Of a stretch of 64,000 nucleotides of DNA, positions 10,869 to 23,459 are shown one piece after another (positions within the stretch are counted from its first letter, which is position 1; each line of letters starts with the position of its first letter). The notes beneath the pieces were generated by a model. It was given only the letters and a program-made list of their open reading frames with translations. It was not told where the DNA came from and did not search any database. The DNA is taken from contig CACVBU010001176.1 in assembly GCA_902728285.1 (NCBI GenBank), positions 67,858-131,857 of the forward strand, in the 5' to 3' direction. Source of the DNA: Clytia hemisphaerica. Taxonomy: Eukaryota > Cnidaria > Hydrozoa > Leptothecata > Clytiidae. The position numbers and the translations under genes were made by a program.

Positions 10869-12194
10869 TATGTGAAAAAGAACTTTCAGTTACCTTAACG
10901 GACAACGAGTGTATGTGAGGGTGGATGCCGCTATTATTGCAGTGGCTGAAACACTTATTACACTGGCTAAAAAGAGTATGCCATTCGGTGCAAAATTTCT
11001 AATATTTGTTATCACAGCTTGTATTTCATTAAAAAGTTCAAACTGCAACAATCACCCTTTCATCTGTATCCTTATCTTCATATCTGTCTTCAAAAGCTAC
11101 CTTATGACGTATGCATACCAGCGCTTTTGAAATTCCCTTTTTGATCAAAACTAATCTTGTGAGCGCTTAAAAAATTATTTATTTACTTGAAAATCCCCAA
11201 AAAGAATGTCATTGTTTTCTGGTTCTTGTCTCACAACTTTCGTTTTTCGTCTTTTTTGCAAATATTTGTCTTACAATATTTTTGAATCAAAGGGCCAAAA
11301 TCTACATTTACCGAAATAAATCGTCAATGTACAAAATTCCTTTCTACCATTGTAGGCGCTATTTAAACAAACATGATAACCAAAGTGTAAAAGGGAAGTA
11401 AGAGGAGGCCTTGGAGACGCTTTGTAGAGACATTAGAGACAATTGACTTTCAAAGTTCAAATATTTAGACGGTTTAGCAATCATTGACCGTTGAAAATTC
11501 AAGTGCCGTCATCTGAGTTAAAAAAAAAACATTTTTATGTGATTTCAGCGAAAAAAAATATTCTTTGAGTGAAAATACGCACAATATCTTTCAAATTTGC
11601 GTACAGTAAAGTTGAAGCAACGAAATGAGTTTTGTTTCAATTTGTTTTTGATGATGTCTTCACTACTACTTGAAGGAAAGATTGAGGAACTAGAAAATTT
11701 TACATTAAATGCTACGGGTGATTCAACTATGGTTGGAAATGTATGTTTGCAAATGGCCACTGATTTCACTACCAAATACCAGGTGAGCTCATAATTTATT
11801 TTGATTTCATTAATTCAGGTTTGATTTTAAATATATGGCCTGTAACAACCCATAAAAAACAGTCCTCTAAAATCAAATTCAAAATACTCAAATTTGGGTC
11901 CACCAGTGAGGTTTCTTCTGTGTATATAAACTGTTGACCATTGCAGACTTTTTCATCATAATAGGGAGTTTTTTCCATCTGGTAGAACCTTTGGTTTAGC
12001 TCCTTTAGCTTTATATATTTTTTTTTAAACTCGACTAGCTAAGATGTATTCGGAAAGTCTTTGAAGCTCCTATTTTCTCCAAAGTTATAAATTAAACTCA
12101 GAGACTTTAATCTCTTCGGTAATTGGTGTGGTCTTTTGTTCCGTGTTAATTCGCTAGGCTTTGTTTTTTGGTGATACCGTATTTAATCGATCAT
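10869..12194. other. Mostly non-coding stretch around a possible exon
   Basis: Apart from the weak exon candidate at 11597-11782, nothing is supported here. Confidence 0.4.
11597..11782 (+). CDS. Possible orphan coding exon
   Basis: An open frame ends in a good donor (TACCAG followed by gtgagc) in phase 0. The peptide includes MMSSLLLEGKIEELENFTLN and CLQMATDFTTKYQ, with more normal composition than the surrounding non-coding frames. It could be a first exon starting at one of the internal ATGs. I do not recognise the family. A phase-0 exon with a stop at 25177-25374 could in principle join it, but nothing else supports that. Chance is a real alternative. Confidence 0.2.
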
Positions 12195-12345
12195 AGTGCA
12201 AAGGTTTAGCATTCGGCTACGGTGTGCAAGATTTCAATCCCTGACTGGGTCATACCAAAGACTTTGTAATTGGTTTAAAATACTACTTGAGGCGTCTCTG
12301 CTTAAAGTTAAAGTTAAAATAAAGATGAAGGGTAAGTTGGACATT
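12195..12345 (+). repeat. tRNA-derived SINE fragment
   Basis: The core GCATTCGGCTACGGTGTGCAAG, then a worn B box and CTGGGTCATACCAAAG, match the fuller SINE copies at 16509-17137 and 33365-33624 (minus strand). The tail diverges. Confidence 0.6.
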
Positions 12346-12532
12346 CCGGAAATCTAAGCAGTTGCAGACTTACTTAATTAATCTACTAAATAGTGCGTAT
12401 AACACGGTGATCTTTGGACACTAATTCAAATCTAAAATTTCACTGTGAAATGAAATACTTTACGTTCTTAATCGATGAGTCAATACAATCTGTAAACAAA
12501 AGCGTCTCTGAGAAAATATACCAAGTCTGCAG

Positions 12533-12875
12533 TAAACGCTTTTTTTAATAAAAATACGCTTTATAAGAATGTCCATATGATGAAAATGGCAAAAAAATTG
12601 AGAATATCACCATCATGCAATTTTGCTACTGAAGCTAAGGATGCCATTATTAGGGCATTTTTAATTACAAATTGTCAATTACCCCAAGTAAGGCTCACTC
12701 CTTTCACAAAAATGCCATTTTATGCTTGAGATGCATGTACTAAATGTTAAATCTAGTCTGAATTAGGATTCTAACCTAAGAATGCTGTAACAATATTTTA
12801 GGATGATTTTCCCAAAAAAGTTAAGAATATCCATGATGAAATGGATTTTACACCATTCTTATAAAAAAGCGTGTA
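12533..12875. mobile_element. TACACGC-type MITE with TAAGAAT ladder
   Basis: Inverted ends are TAAACGCTTTTTT on the left and AAAAAAGCGTGTA on the right. The interior repeats TAAGAAT and AAGAATRTC motifs many times in one direction. TA at both ends suggests Tc1/mariner-type insertion. It is close kin to 13406-13761 and 41533-41806. Confidence 0.8.
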
Positions 12876-13240
12876 ATAACCACAAGAAAAAGTGGACAAC
12901 TTGAAACTTTTTTTGTTTTTGATGCAATAGTTATGTAGTTATTTTTTTGTCATTATGAACCTCCTGGTACTTAAAGTCCAGTGAATGTTTTAGGGTGTGT
13001 TTCTATGGAACCCCCGAAGAAGGATGAGAAGTTATTGATAAAATTTTTTTTTGACGAATAAGATTACTAGAATTAGATCACGTGATGCGAAATAAAACCT
13101 TTCATTAAACCTTTCCAGTCGACCCACTTGCCCACATCCATTTAGACAGTCCCTTGTTAAAAGATCGACATATTTTTAAATACTACAACACAAATTTTAA
13201 GGGCAATGCTGAATCAACAGTTTGGAATATTTGGTCTTAA

Positions 13241-14471
13241 CCCTTTGCGTACCGCTGTCGGCAAATGCCGACAAGAGCATTTTCGATTTCTTTGCCGGTG
13301 TCGTCATTTGCTGACAAGAGAGATCTCGACCTATTTGCCGGAGGTTTTTTTAAGTTTATTGAAAGTTCGATTTTGAACTAGATTTTATTAAATAGCATAG
13401 ATGAATACACGCTTTTTTTTTATAAGAATACACTTTATAAGAATGTCCATGATGAAAATGGCCAAAAAATTAAGAATATGCTAAGAATATCACCATCATA
13501 GAATTTTGCTACTCAAGCTAAGAATGCCATTTTTAGAGCATTTTCAATTATAAATTGTCAATTACCCCCAAGTAAGGCTCACCTCTTTCACAAAAATGCA
13601 ATCTTATGCTTGAGACTATGTATTAAATGTTAAATCTAGTCTGAATTAGGATCCTAACCTAAGAATGCTGTAAGAATATTTTAGGATGATTTTCCCAAAA
13701 AAGTTAAGAATATCCATGATTAAATGGATTTACACCATTCTTATAAAAAAAAAAGCGTGTAATTAAAATATATTTCAAAGATGTTTTTCATAATTATAAA
13801 TTTTTTAACTCAAAGTATATTCTTATGATATTTCTGATATCTTTCAGAAAATAAAGCTAAATGTGATGGCAAATAGGTCAAACATTCATTTTTTTTTTCA
13901 GTGGCAAATAGAAAATACGAACGGCAGTAAAAAATTGGACCCTCTGATTATTATTTTGTATCACTGACAGTCTAATGTTTAAACAAAAACCCTTTTACGG
14001 GTGCAAGCTTGGGGTTAATTTTGAGTGTAATTTTAAATTATTCAATAAAAATGTTTGCAAATTCACGTTTCATTAAAATTAAAGAAGCTCGACTTTTGGG
14101 TCTTGTTTAAACCCTGAAAATGCGAAAATTGGACCAAATCCCTCTTATACTAGGGGTATCTAGGGGGTTTTCATAAAACTTGAATGTTGTTTTTGTATTC
14201 TACATGAAAAATTGGACAAAAGTGGAAAGTTTCATCGAAATTTGATAAACTTGATTTTTGGGTCATTTTTTGCCCCAAAAGCCCGGAATTGGGCCCAAAA
14301 CCCCCAATTTTACCCCCTATAAGACCCAAATAAACAAAAAAACAATATTGCCATTCAGTTCTACACCATTTAATTGTGTTATATTCGTAGTTTCATTAGA
14401 ATTGGACGACATCGACTTTTTTTGCATTTTTGCCCTGGGGACACTCATCGGGGACGCAAAGTCTTAAAGGG
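13241..14471. mobile_element. piggyBac-type non-autonomous element (interrupted by a MITE)
   Basis: TTAA target copies flank it at 13237-13240 and 14472-14475. Ends are CCCTTTGCGTACC and, inverted, CCCTTTAAGAC followed by CTTTGCGTCCCC. Near the left end are inverted GTCGGCAAATGCCGAC motifs. TTAA duplication and CCCTTT ends are piggyBac traits. No transposase frame is present. A MITE sits inside it at 13406-13761. A truncated relative lies at 33946-34150. Confidence 0.75.
13406..13761. mobile_element. TACACGC-type MITE inserted in the piggyBac-type element
   Basis: Ends are TACACGCTTTTTTTT and AAAAAAGCGTGTA. TA is at each border. The interior is a TAAGAAT ladder close to the copy at 12533-12875, so two members lie within 1 kb. 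Confidence 0.85.
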
Positions 14472-14475
14472 TTAA

Positions 14476-15080
14476 GCTGCTGGTTTATTAAATTATGTTT
14501 GAGTAACTAACTTAGCCAAGACAAGTAAGATGTAGACGTGAGGAGACAAAAAGCTTCACAACGATGAGGTGGATTACATTAACACAAACATACATGTTTT
14601 CTTACTTAATCTTTGCAATGATGCTTATTATTGGATTAATGTGCTATATATAGGTATATATAGGGATGTATATCTATAGAGGTCTGCAATTCAGACTAAA
14701 TGAAACCTAGTTTTGTTTTGTACTTACTTTAATTAGGACTAAGTAATTGGGTTATAGACCACGATGACTTTCCACGCTTTTAATTTCGATATTATACTTC
14801 CCCAAGTATAAAGATAGATCAAACTAGCTTGAATTATTTTCAAAATGCGACATTTATGATTTATTTCAAGATCCATAATGAAATGATTAATGGTTATGGC
14901 TTCGAAGATCTGTTTACTGGTTGTTATGTCTGTATTTAGAAAAGCATCTGATTAAAAAGGTTAACCCACTCCTGAGGCTCTCTACAATGACGACCTTGTC
15001 TATTTTGATGAATAATAAGGTTAAAAAATTAATGATTGAAAATGTTTGGACCGTGCAATAAATAACGCGGTATCCATGTC
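14476..15080. other. Non-coding, AT-rich stretch
   Basis: Nothing recognised. Confidence 0.4.
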
Positions 15081-15354
15081 CACATCCATGTCTCAAAGCC
15101 CACAGTGGGATGAAATTCCTATCATCGAAATCCCAAGGAGGTTAGAAATTCTATTGTTCCTAGATCCTAGGTTAAAGAAATCCACTGGGATTGTGTTTTT
15201 GACTTGGATTCCATTGGATTTGGATTTTCATGAGAAAGAAAGTCAATTTTTCAGTGGGTCTGAAATTGTAGGGTATTTTTCCTACCGTGCACGAAATATT
15301 GGCCAAATTTTCTAGTGGGGCGGGGTTCCACCGGAGCTGTGACACAGGACTGTA
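15081..15354 (+). mobile_element. CCCCACTGG-ladder element, old forward copy
   Basis: Degenerate CACAGTGGGAT, CCACTGGGAT and TCAGTGGGTC motifs lie in the same order as in the intact copies. It ends GTGACACAGGACTGTA, a worn GTGACACAGGGGTGTA terminus with TA. Open frames on both strands here are artefacts of the repeat. Confidence 0.7.
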
Positions 15355-15356
15355 AT

Positions 15357-16497
15357 GATGATCTCCAACATCATGCAACATCTCGATTAATCGTTAACGA
15401 TTATTCTTTGATAAAAATAACATTCTCAAATTAGCCCTTCAAAACCACTGAAAAGCTATTTTGGATAATCTGCTACTGATTACAACTCATCCTGGAGTGC
15501 TTTCAAAATTATATCTTTTTTTATTCTTTCAAGTTTTTTCTTCCAAGTGATTTTTGACGTGAACGGGGTGGGATACTTATAACTTATATTCAAGAAGTAA
15601 AGGGAAAATAACAGTCTAGGACGCCTGAACTGAAAAAAGAACTGTTGGCTCACTCGGGCTCAATCTCGTACCCAGAGCCTCTTGCACCACTATTAGATTT
15701 TACTGATGGGCCTGATATACAAACTTTCGTGAGCAATATCAGAATAAAACAAGCGAGCTAAAGGGACTGGTTTCGAGTTTACTTTTTGCTTAAACTCAGC
15801 TGGTTACATTTTTCATGATTTCAGGGCTGAAAGTTAAAATTTTCTTAAACGCTTTTAACATGCTTACTTTCTTCACCTATTATGACTAAATACAGGCATG
15901 AGATCAGCATTTTTAAATCACAGGCCAATTTGAGCCTCATTCTGTTATAAAATTGTTCCATAAAACAAGCGTGTGTTCTTAGACCATTCTAAGCTGCTCT
16001 CTTATTCTTCCAGATAATGTTTCTAGACCCTGTGAAATCTTTCAGTTCTTACTATGTTCTTAGATTTTCAGTATACTTTTTGTAACCTCGATGTCTCGCT
16101 TAGGGAGCTTAGTTTATTCCCCAAGATTCCAAGATTCTGGTTGGATTTGCATTTTTCTTACTAAAAAAGTATGACAATTTTCCAAATGGCTATTGAATGT
16201 GCTTAGATATGTTTTGCTTGACCCTAAGCATTTAAATTTTCGAAATGAGCGCTTAACGGCTTATTCTGACGGTTATCAGATTTAAAAAATGTGTAGGACA
16301 TTATAAGTACTGTTATTCATTAATCTTCTTATTCAATTACAGAAAACTTATAGAGGTATCAAGATAGGGTATAGAAATAATTAGTCGTCGTGTCAAAGGC
16401 ATTGGTTGCTAATATACACACTTAGAAAAATTCTCAACATTTTTTTCGTCGTTTCGTCTAAGAGAAAAAAGTACAAGCTTCGATAAAAGCTTACTTG
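15357..16497. other. Non-coding, AT-rich stretch
   Basis: Nothing recognised. Confidence 0.4.
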
Positions 16498-16508
16498 TAT
16501 AAACCCTC

Positions 16509-17137
16509 GAGTGACTGTAGCATGAAAGTAGAGAATCCAGCTACGGTGCGCAAGATTGTGGGTTCGATCCCCAGCCGGGTCATACCCCGGGGGGAGGGGT
16601 ACTTAGGCAAAATGGGTGCCGGGTATGTGCGAGCCATAAGGGTACCTTTTCTCATTCCTCAAAAGTCTCTCAAAGGGGTAATTCAAAAGTTAGTCTCTGA
16701 AAGGGTCCCAAAATCACAAAATTCAAAAATTTCTCTCTCAAAGGGTCACGATTTCCAAGAATTTTGACCAAAATTTGGTGAAAATCAAACCAAAATTTGG
16801 AAAAAATGGACCAAAATTTTGGAAAAAGTCTCTCAAAGGGTCCCAAAATCACCAAAATTTTGTCTCTCAAAGGGTCGATTTTCGATTTTCGGCTCGGACA
16901 TACCCGTCACCTCGCAAACCTAGTACCCCCCCCCCCCGGGGGTCATACCAATGATTCCCAAAAATAATACTTAATGCCTATCTGCTTGATGCCCAGCAAT
17001 TAAAGAGACGGATCAAAGGTAAGTGGGGGAAATCCAGGGAAAGGAGTGGCGCCCCTCCCCTACCTACCTTCGGGTAGACAGCTATAGAAAAGGGAGCCTT
17101 TGGGTCGCCCTCGACTGTGGTCGCAAACTTTCCTACT
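16509..17137 (+). repeat. tRNA-derived SINE, split by a MITE
   Basis: The head is tRNA-like (CGGCTACGGT-type core, then the B box GGGTTCGATCCCC at about 16558). The body ends in a GTCGCCCTCGACTGTGGTCGC segment shared with the copy at 33365-33624. A perfect 11-bp direct repeat, TATAAACCCTC, flanks it at 16498-16508 and 17138-17148, which shows retroposition. Without the inserted MITE (16587-16941) it is about 275 bp. The A box is damaged here. Confidence 0.85.
16587..16941. mobile_element. CCGGGG-terminus MITE inserted in the SINE (hAT-like)
   Basis: Inverted ends are CCGGGGGGAGGGGTACTTAGG and, on the right, the complement of CCGGGGG with poly-C then TACTAGG. The SINE motif GTCATACC is duplicated at 16579-16586 and 16942-16949. 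Because the ends are palindromic the duplication could be 6 to 10 bp; 8 would fit hAT. The interior repeats GTCTCTCAAAGGGTC five times in one direction at about 16665, 16693, 16733, 16828 and 16862. Confidence 0.8.
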
Positions 17138-17148
17138 TATAAACCCTC

Positions 17149-19050
17149 AATACTCCCATAACCATAGTGAGAATTTCCAAGGTATTTTATTTCCCACCTA
17201 CTTGACTACTACGTTTATTAATGCGTATATCAATGTCATAATAGGATAATTGTATAGGGTATACCTACGTCTGGGCTTATGGGGGTTCATTATATCATCA
17301 AAGATTTTGTTGAATACTTTGATAATTGTGAGTGTCCAATTAGAACAATGTTTCTAACTCTTAATGAGTTTTAATAATGATTATTATTAGAAAAATGGGG
17401 GAGTTTAGTATGTACTTAGCTGTGCGCGATTAATTTGTCTTTGCTCATGATTTGTGTATTTCTGCCATAGTAACCATGTGTTTAAATGGATTTACATGGG
17501 AGAAAATCTATGGCGACCACGTATGTGCCATTCGAACTTTAGTAAACCTACTCATCACTCCCTCTTTTAGAACTCAAACCCACCTAAGACCATGTTTAGA
17601 CGTTACGGTTTTGTATGGTTTACATTACGGATCGAGAGTGTTTATATTGGTTCCAGAACGTTTCGGAGTGAGAAAAGGGAGCTGTTACGTTTCGATAAAA
17701 AAAAAGGAATGCCTTAATTATTCTAAGTTCGAGGTCTAGAGATAGAAAAACTTGATATGTTAAGGAAAACGAAAACTGCGAAGCACTTTAGAAGAAGTCG
17801 GAAGTGATACGTTGAAATAATAAGCTGCAAGAAGACCTCAAGCAGGATTTTACCACGCGGATACTAAAAAGGTTCTATGTCACGACCTCAACATTCGGGA
17901 AAAGATTATGGTTACGGTTTGAAGTCTAAGTTTCTTACTTAATGAGAACTTATTCATTAACTCGTTGAATGTCATCGCACTTCATAACTTTAAGTTTTTA
18001 AACATTTTTTTTCCAACGCCAATATTCCTTGACTAAAGCAATTAGTACCCGAGACATGGAGAATTGCCAACATTACCGCTTAATTAGAAAGCTTGTTTGG
18101 TTTCGGATACGAAATTCAATGATGTTTGAATATTACTTCTGAGAAAAGATTGTGTTTCGTAATAATCAAACCACATAAATTTATAGGATTTTTTCTGTAT
18201 TTCAGTTTTGGATTTTTATCTAATCTTGGTTTGGAAATCAAATCAGAGAAGCTTCCTCCTAGTCAGAACCTGCTCTAAAATTGAATTCAAGGCTGAAAAA
18301 TTGATATGCTGTTTATAAACCGCCTTTCGCAAATAATGTATGATAATGATTTTAAGTTGGTATTTCAGAGTCTTCTTTTTAATCGAAATATCAAATTCCA
18401 AGAATTCAAAGTTTCGACTGCGGATTTTTTTAAGGACAAATGAGAAATCTTTATTAATTTTTTGACGTTTATTTGAATCAACAGTGTGTACAGCCATACT
18501 GTCTGTCAAAACGTGACAAAGCGATTTTTGAACTGGTTTTATGAGTCAAAGAGATAGGAAAATCCCGCGTTGGTAGGAAATGTGAGCTTACAATTGATAT
18601 GACGTCATCAAAAACAATTTACTGTTTTACAGCTCATTTTGCCGGAGATATTGACGGAGAGTATTAACTCCTGCATAAGAAAAATAGTTAAAACGATAGC
18701 TCTCCCTCTTATACTTTGAACCCTCAAAGTTTGCTTCTGCACGTGCAAGAGACACAAAAATTCTTGTTTGTAAGTTTATCTGTCTCTGTTGATATAAGGT
18801 CACCTCTCAAAAACACGACTCATTTCTGACACGTTCTTGTTATATTTTGTTAAGTCTCTTTAAATTATACGATTTGTATCAGGTATTGCAACATACATTT
18901 TAGTTCTTTGAACCTCAAAATCAGAACGTATCTTGTTGATTAAACTTTTTTTTATTTGCCACGCCCTTTTACAAAAGTTTCTCTATGCTAAAATTATTCA
19001 ACGATAGAGCCTCCCTCGAACACAGTGCTTGCCTGATCTCGTACACTTTA
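17149..19050. other. Non-coding, AT-rich stretch
   Basis: No gene is supported. The 95-codon frame at 17452-17739 has no recognisable domain or splice sites. Confidence 0.4.
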
Positions 19051-19260
19051 CACCTTTTCGACCGTAGTCGCGCGGTCCGAGGCGCGGTCAGACGCGTGCT
19101 ACTTTATTATTCAATTCACCACCCTAAACTCGGCCTAATCCTTTTTTAAACTTTTTACCATCGTCTTTAGGCGTGAAAAAAAGACTGCGACGCGTTTCAG
19201 GGTGGTAAAACGGACAAGAAAATGCCCGTGCGGCAGTTGGCGGCTACGGTCGAAAAGGTG
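19051..19260. mobile_element. CpG-rich fold-back element, 210 bp
   Basis: Ends are inverted copies CACCTTTTCGACCGTAG and CTACGGTCGAAAAGGTG, with an inner pair CACCACCCT/AGGGTGGT. The part at about 19061-19100 is packed with CG dinucleotides (GTCGCGCGG, GAGGCGCGG, GACGCGTG), unlike the surrounding AT-rich DNA. TA precedes the left end; CA follows the right. Confidence 0.65.
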
Positions 19261-22200
19261 CATTGATGACGCTGATAGATACGTTGACGGGGATATAAGA
19301 TATAAATGATTAACGATTCCTTGAATTTAAGGGCACTGGCCTCTTTACGTCGCAGAATCCTTTATCGGCCCTGGCTCTTGAGGGTGTAATACGTCATTGA
19401 CATCGCATAACTGACATATCTCAAAAAAGGCTTGCTTAATGCGCTCATATCAAATCTACGCCGTAGATCAATAAACCTAGATAATACGCAATTCTTTACC
19501 GTGGGATTACACTATAGCATGGGATTATGGGTATTCTAATATTTGCAAAAGTGACATCACGTTCAAATCTCCAAATCTGTTTTCTAGCCTGCCCCCTTTT
19601 CTTTTTTAATCTGCTACAGGAAAATTCACATTTTGCCAGAATGCTTCGTTACCTTCATCCATCACTGACCTGACTATGACTTTCTGATACTTTAAAATTT
19701 TCATCTTTTATTTACTTTCAACATTTCAATTTTACTTTTTCTCAGCCTTTAATTCCACTTTAAACCCTATTTCATATCCGAAACAAGATTTCTCACTTAT
19801 TATTAATCACTACTGAAAATGTAACTCTTTGAGTTAGCTGTTTCTTGGTGGGAGAAAGATGGAACCCTGTCTGAGTGAAAACTTGTAAGATGTTTTTTAG
19901 CTTTTGGGATGAATCAATAATGTGGTTATACGGTCTCCTGTTTTTTTAATGGTGTAGATTTCAAATTAAACGAATTGGCCAACAGGAACAGAATTTTTGC
20001 TACCAGGGAAGATTATTTAATCAGACCGTTTTAGTGGATGAAGTTGAGTCTTAAACACTTGGAAGTAGTGTCTTTGGACAAGTGTTACCCAATGGTAGCA
20101 TTACTCGATATTGGTGAAAATATTCCAAAGGAAAATTTCATTGAATTACTAATTGTCCCACATTGAGTAGTGCTACCATAAGGGTACCAACCGTCTAAAA
20201 TATCATCTCTTAGATGGCCTGCTAAAGCTTGGTCATCTAAAGGTCAGTTGGTACTAGAAAAGAGGAATGAGTATCGAGGTGTAAATACGTAACAAAATTG
20301 TGAACAAGTCTTCTTCATCTAAGATCTCAAATAGTTTTCATGGTTACCTTTAATTCTGACTGGAGGCATACCCGAGGCATATACTAAATAGAAAGTCAAT
20401 TCCTCTTCAATGTCCACATATGACGGTCATTTTATATCACACGTTAAATTTAGGGGTGAGAAGGATATTCATCTAAATAAGATCTTAATAACCATAGTTA
20501 CCATAATTTTATTTTCATTGAACATGCTGAATAAACTGTCTTCACAGTTTGGTTTTTGAATCTTAGCGTAAAACTTAAGGTTTGGAAGCATCGAGCCAGC
20601 ATTATTCTCACTAAGGATTTCAAAACTACATGTACATGCCCGAAAGGTATCAAGAGTATTACCCAAAATGTCAATATTTAAATTTTAGTACGATGATCTA
20701 CTTTACGTGACATATTTGTCATTAACATATGGGTCAATTTTGTATTTTTTCCTCGCATAGCATTACAATACTGTACAAACATGCAAACAAATAAACAAGT
20801 ACGCTGGCTCTCACTCTACCATCCGTAATTTTGTTTACTTTTGGATAGAGTATACCACTTGCTGGATTAGTAAACGTGTGTCCTTTTGCGTCATCAGAAA
20901 ATAAGCCTGTCAGGCTTGGGATTTGGCTTTCCTGCTGGAAATAGTGTATCATTACTAGCTGACATACCTTTTGGTAAATTCCTAGAAACACTGTGGCCAC
21001 TACTTTATCATTCTTTGTGAAATAGATAGATAGAGTCAGGTAGCTCCGTAACCTAGGACTTTTAGCAATACAGTCTTTTAATTGTTTTCAGGGGGTCCCC
21101 GACACGATCACCTTTATGAACTGAACAGAACGTTAGAAGAAGTGAGGGGTTCGAACCGTTTCTAGCACTGAAGACAAAACACTCAGCAATTGCTTCAAAA
21201 AAGGAAACAAGGAAACAAGCAAACAAGAAAAATTCATGTGAACTTTGCAAAATCTGAATATAAAATTTGGCTGAAATTCTCAGACAAGTAAATAATAAAT
21301 GTTCTGAATATAAAATTTGGCTGAAATTCTCAGAAACATAATTTCCTTATATTATAAAATAATTTGCATTGGCACATACAGATTTGAATTTTTCGTATAT
21401 CATTTCCTTCTTCAAAACATACATTAAAATCCTATAATTACCCTGTTAATGACAAGTCATTAAGAAGTTACCAGATAATCCTGTTCACCAATTTATTTAC
21501 ACCAATTATTAATATAGCCAGTACCCAACTCTCAATCCTATCATAAGAAAGGTTAAGAGTCAATGGATAGTTCAGTGCACGCTTGACTGTGACATACTGG
21601 TTACCACATACCGTACATTCCTTTTACCACATTCCTCAGCTTCATTCATTATTGCGTATGAAAACTGAAAACTACTAAAACCTGCAACATGTCATTAACA
21701 GGAGTTGGTATGTGTCATCGTTAATGATTCTCTATCCAATAATAATCTCGATTGTTGATAAGAAAGAGAATTGTTTTCTGTTAGAGTATTTTTAGGCTCT
21801 TCAATCGTGTTAAGGGTACGTTTATGTTGAGTTTTGTACGTAATTTTCGCTTGTTGTTATTTGTTGGTATCTTTTTACATGGCTGTTTTGGATAGTATCA
21901 TAGAAGGTTCGTTGATGTCAGAATGTCATGGAAGAAATAAAACACATCAGGTATTCATTCGTACTTCTAACTACAGAATTATGTGTTTGCATATGCGATT
22001 CAATGTTGTGTACACGTCCTTTTATAAGAGCAGTCAAAATTTTTAAAAAGTTCAGGTTCTTAACCTAACGAGTATTAAGCCTAAAAATGTTCTTAAAATA
22101 TTCTTATTTGCATTTGATTTGTCGCAGTATTATGATTGTGCTTTTTCTTAAGAGATTGGTTTTAATTTAAAGCCTTAAAATGGTATTTAACTTGTTCTTA

Positions 22201-22300
22201 ATATTTTGGCCAACAAAGCCTTATGTATCCTTACTGTATATAGTTTGTTCTAAAAAAATTTGTATCTGTTCAGTGCTGCTAAATTTTCTTGTCTAACTTA
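19261..22300. other. Non-coding stretch with small repeats
   Basis: No gene is seen. A short fold-back has arms ATGGTAGCATTACTCGATA (20092-20113) and the complement at 20158-20178. A 31-bp direct duplication beginning CTGAATATAAAATTTGG is at 21253-21283 and 21303-21333. A worn relative of the TAAGAAC-type MITE lies at about 22077-22232. Confidence 0.45.
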
Positions 22301-22311
22301 AAGCCGTGAGA

Positions 22312-22740
22312 AGGTATCGGGTATGTGCGGGCCAGTGGACTGCCAAAACTGATCCTTAGAGAGACTAAATATTTGCGATCCTTAAGGGAAGATTGTCTGC
22401 CCTTTTTGTAGTTCCAGTACCTTCAGAGAGACTTGAGAAGTTTGAGAAACCACTTGTTTACTGATAACCCGTACTTGGGCAAAAAGGGGTACGAGGATGT
22501 GCCGCTGGTCGCAGAGTACCTTTTTTCAATTCCATGAGTCTCAGGTAGTGTCGCAAAAACACCAAAATTGGGAGTGCCCTTGGGAGAATATGGGACAAAA
22601 ATAGGAAATTTTTGAGGAAATTTTGGAATTTCGGTTTCATTCAGAGTCACTTTTTTCAAAAAAACAAGTCTTACGTAGGGTCCATTTTTCGAACTTCAGC
22701 GGCACAGCCTCGTCGGTCGGCAAGGGTAGTACCCTCCCTC
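22312..22740. mobile_element. CCGGGG-family MITE relatives
   Basis: 22464-22740 has inverted ends built on GGGGTACGAGGATGTGCCGC and its worn complement (GCGGCACAGCCTCG). At 22312-22430 another fragment reads GGTATCGGGTATGTGCGGGCC. The GGGTATGTGC and TACTTGGGCAAA phrases are shared with 16587-16941. The 136-codon frame starting at 22623 crosses the element border and is not a credible gene. Confidence 0.55.
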
Positions 22741-23192
22741 AGGGACTGCTATTAAAGTTTTCAACCCGGCAGAGTCATCGACATTCATTGAGTAGATTGA
22801 GGTTGAAATTAGCACTGTTGTTTTTCCTCCAAACGAAAGGCGGCAGTTCCAAATCAGATCATTTGAAAAGCGTCCCAGGATTTTTATCGATAAGAAAGTA
22901 CGTGAGAAAGGAGATCGTCCTGACAGAAGCGAAAGTTAAGTCAATACATTCAAGTTTAAAATTGAACTACGACTCACAATATTTCAGATATCAAATTAGC
23001 AATCGAAGTAGTGATTACATACGAAATTCATAACATTATCTAATTTCTGACACCTGTCAAGAAATATGACAAGAAAATATATCCTTCAAATAAATATTGC
23101 ATCTCACAAGTCACGTAAGATTTATGATATGAATGAACCAGTGCAGTATATTTGATATTATAACTGCTCAAGACTGAGAACAGTTATGGTGG

Positions 23193-23459
23193 ACACATCC
23201 CCTTCTCACAGACCCGGTAGAATTTTTTCGGCCACAGTGGAGATAGAAATAACAGACTGAATCTCATATTCTTTTATAGGTGGGGATTTAAATTCCTTTG
23301 TTTTCAAGTCAGAACACCATATTTTGCAGTGAAGATTGGTTTATTTGATTATTTTCAGTGAGAACAAAAATTGGAGTATAATTTTCCACCGGGGACGATA
23401 TTTTGGCAAATTTTTCCAGTGGGAAAGGGTTCCAGTGGGTCTGTGAGAAGGGGATGTGT
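23193..23459 (+). mobile_element. CCCCACTGG-ladder element, divergent copy
   Basis: Inverted ends are ACACATCCCCTTCTCACAGA and TCTGTGAGAAGGGGATGTGT. The ends have changed together relative to other copies (CCCCTT for CCCCTG), so this is a separate subfamily. The interior keeps AGTGGAGAT, GGTGGGGAT and CCAGTGGGT motifs. Confidence 0.75.

Noticed and set aside
17452-17739. 95-codon frame as a gene
   Set aside because: No recognised domain, no splice signals, and it ends in an A-rich tract; chance is more likely.
22623-23033. 136-codon frame
   Set aside because: It starts inside a CCGGGG-family element and crosses its border; no splice sites or family match.
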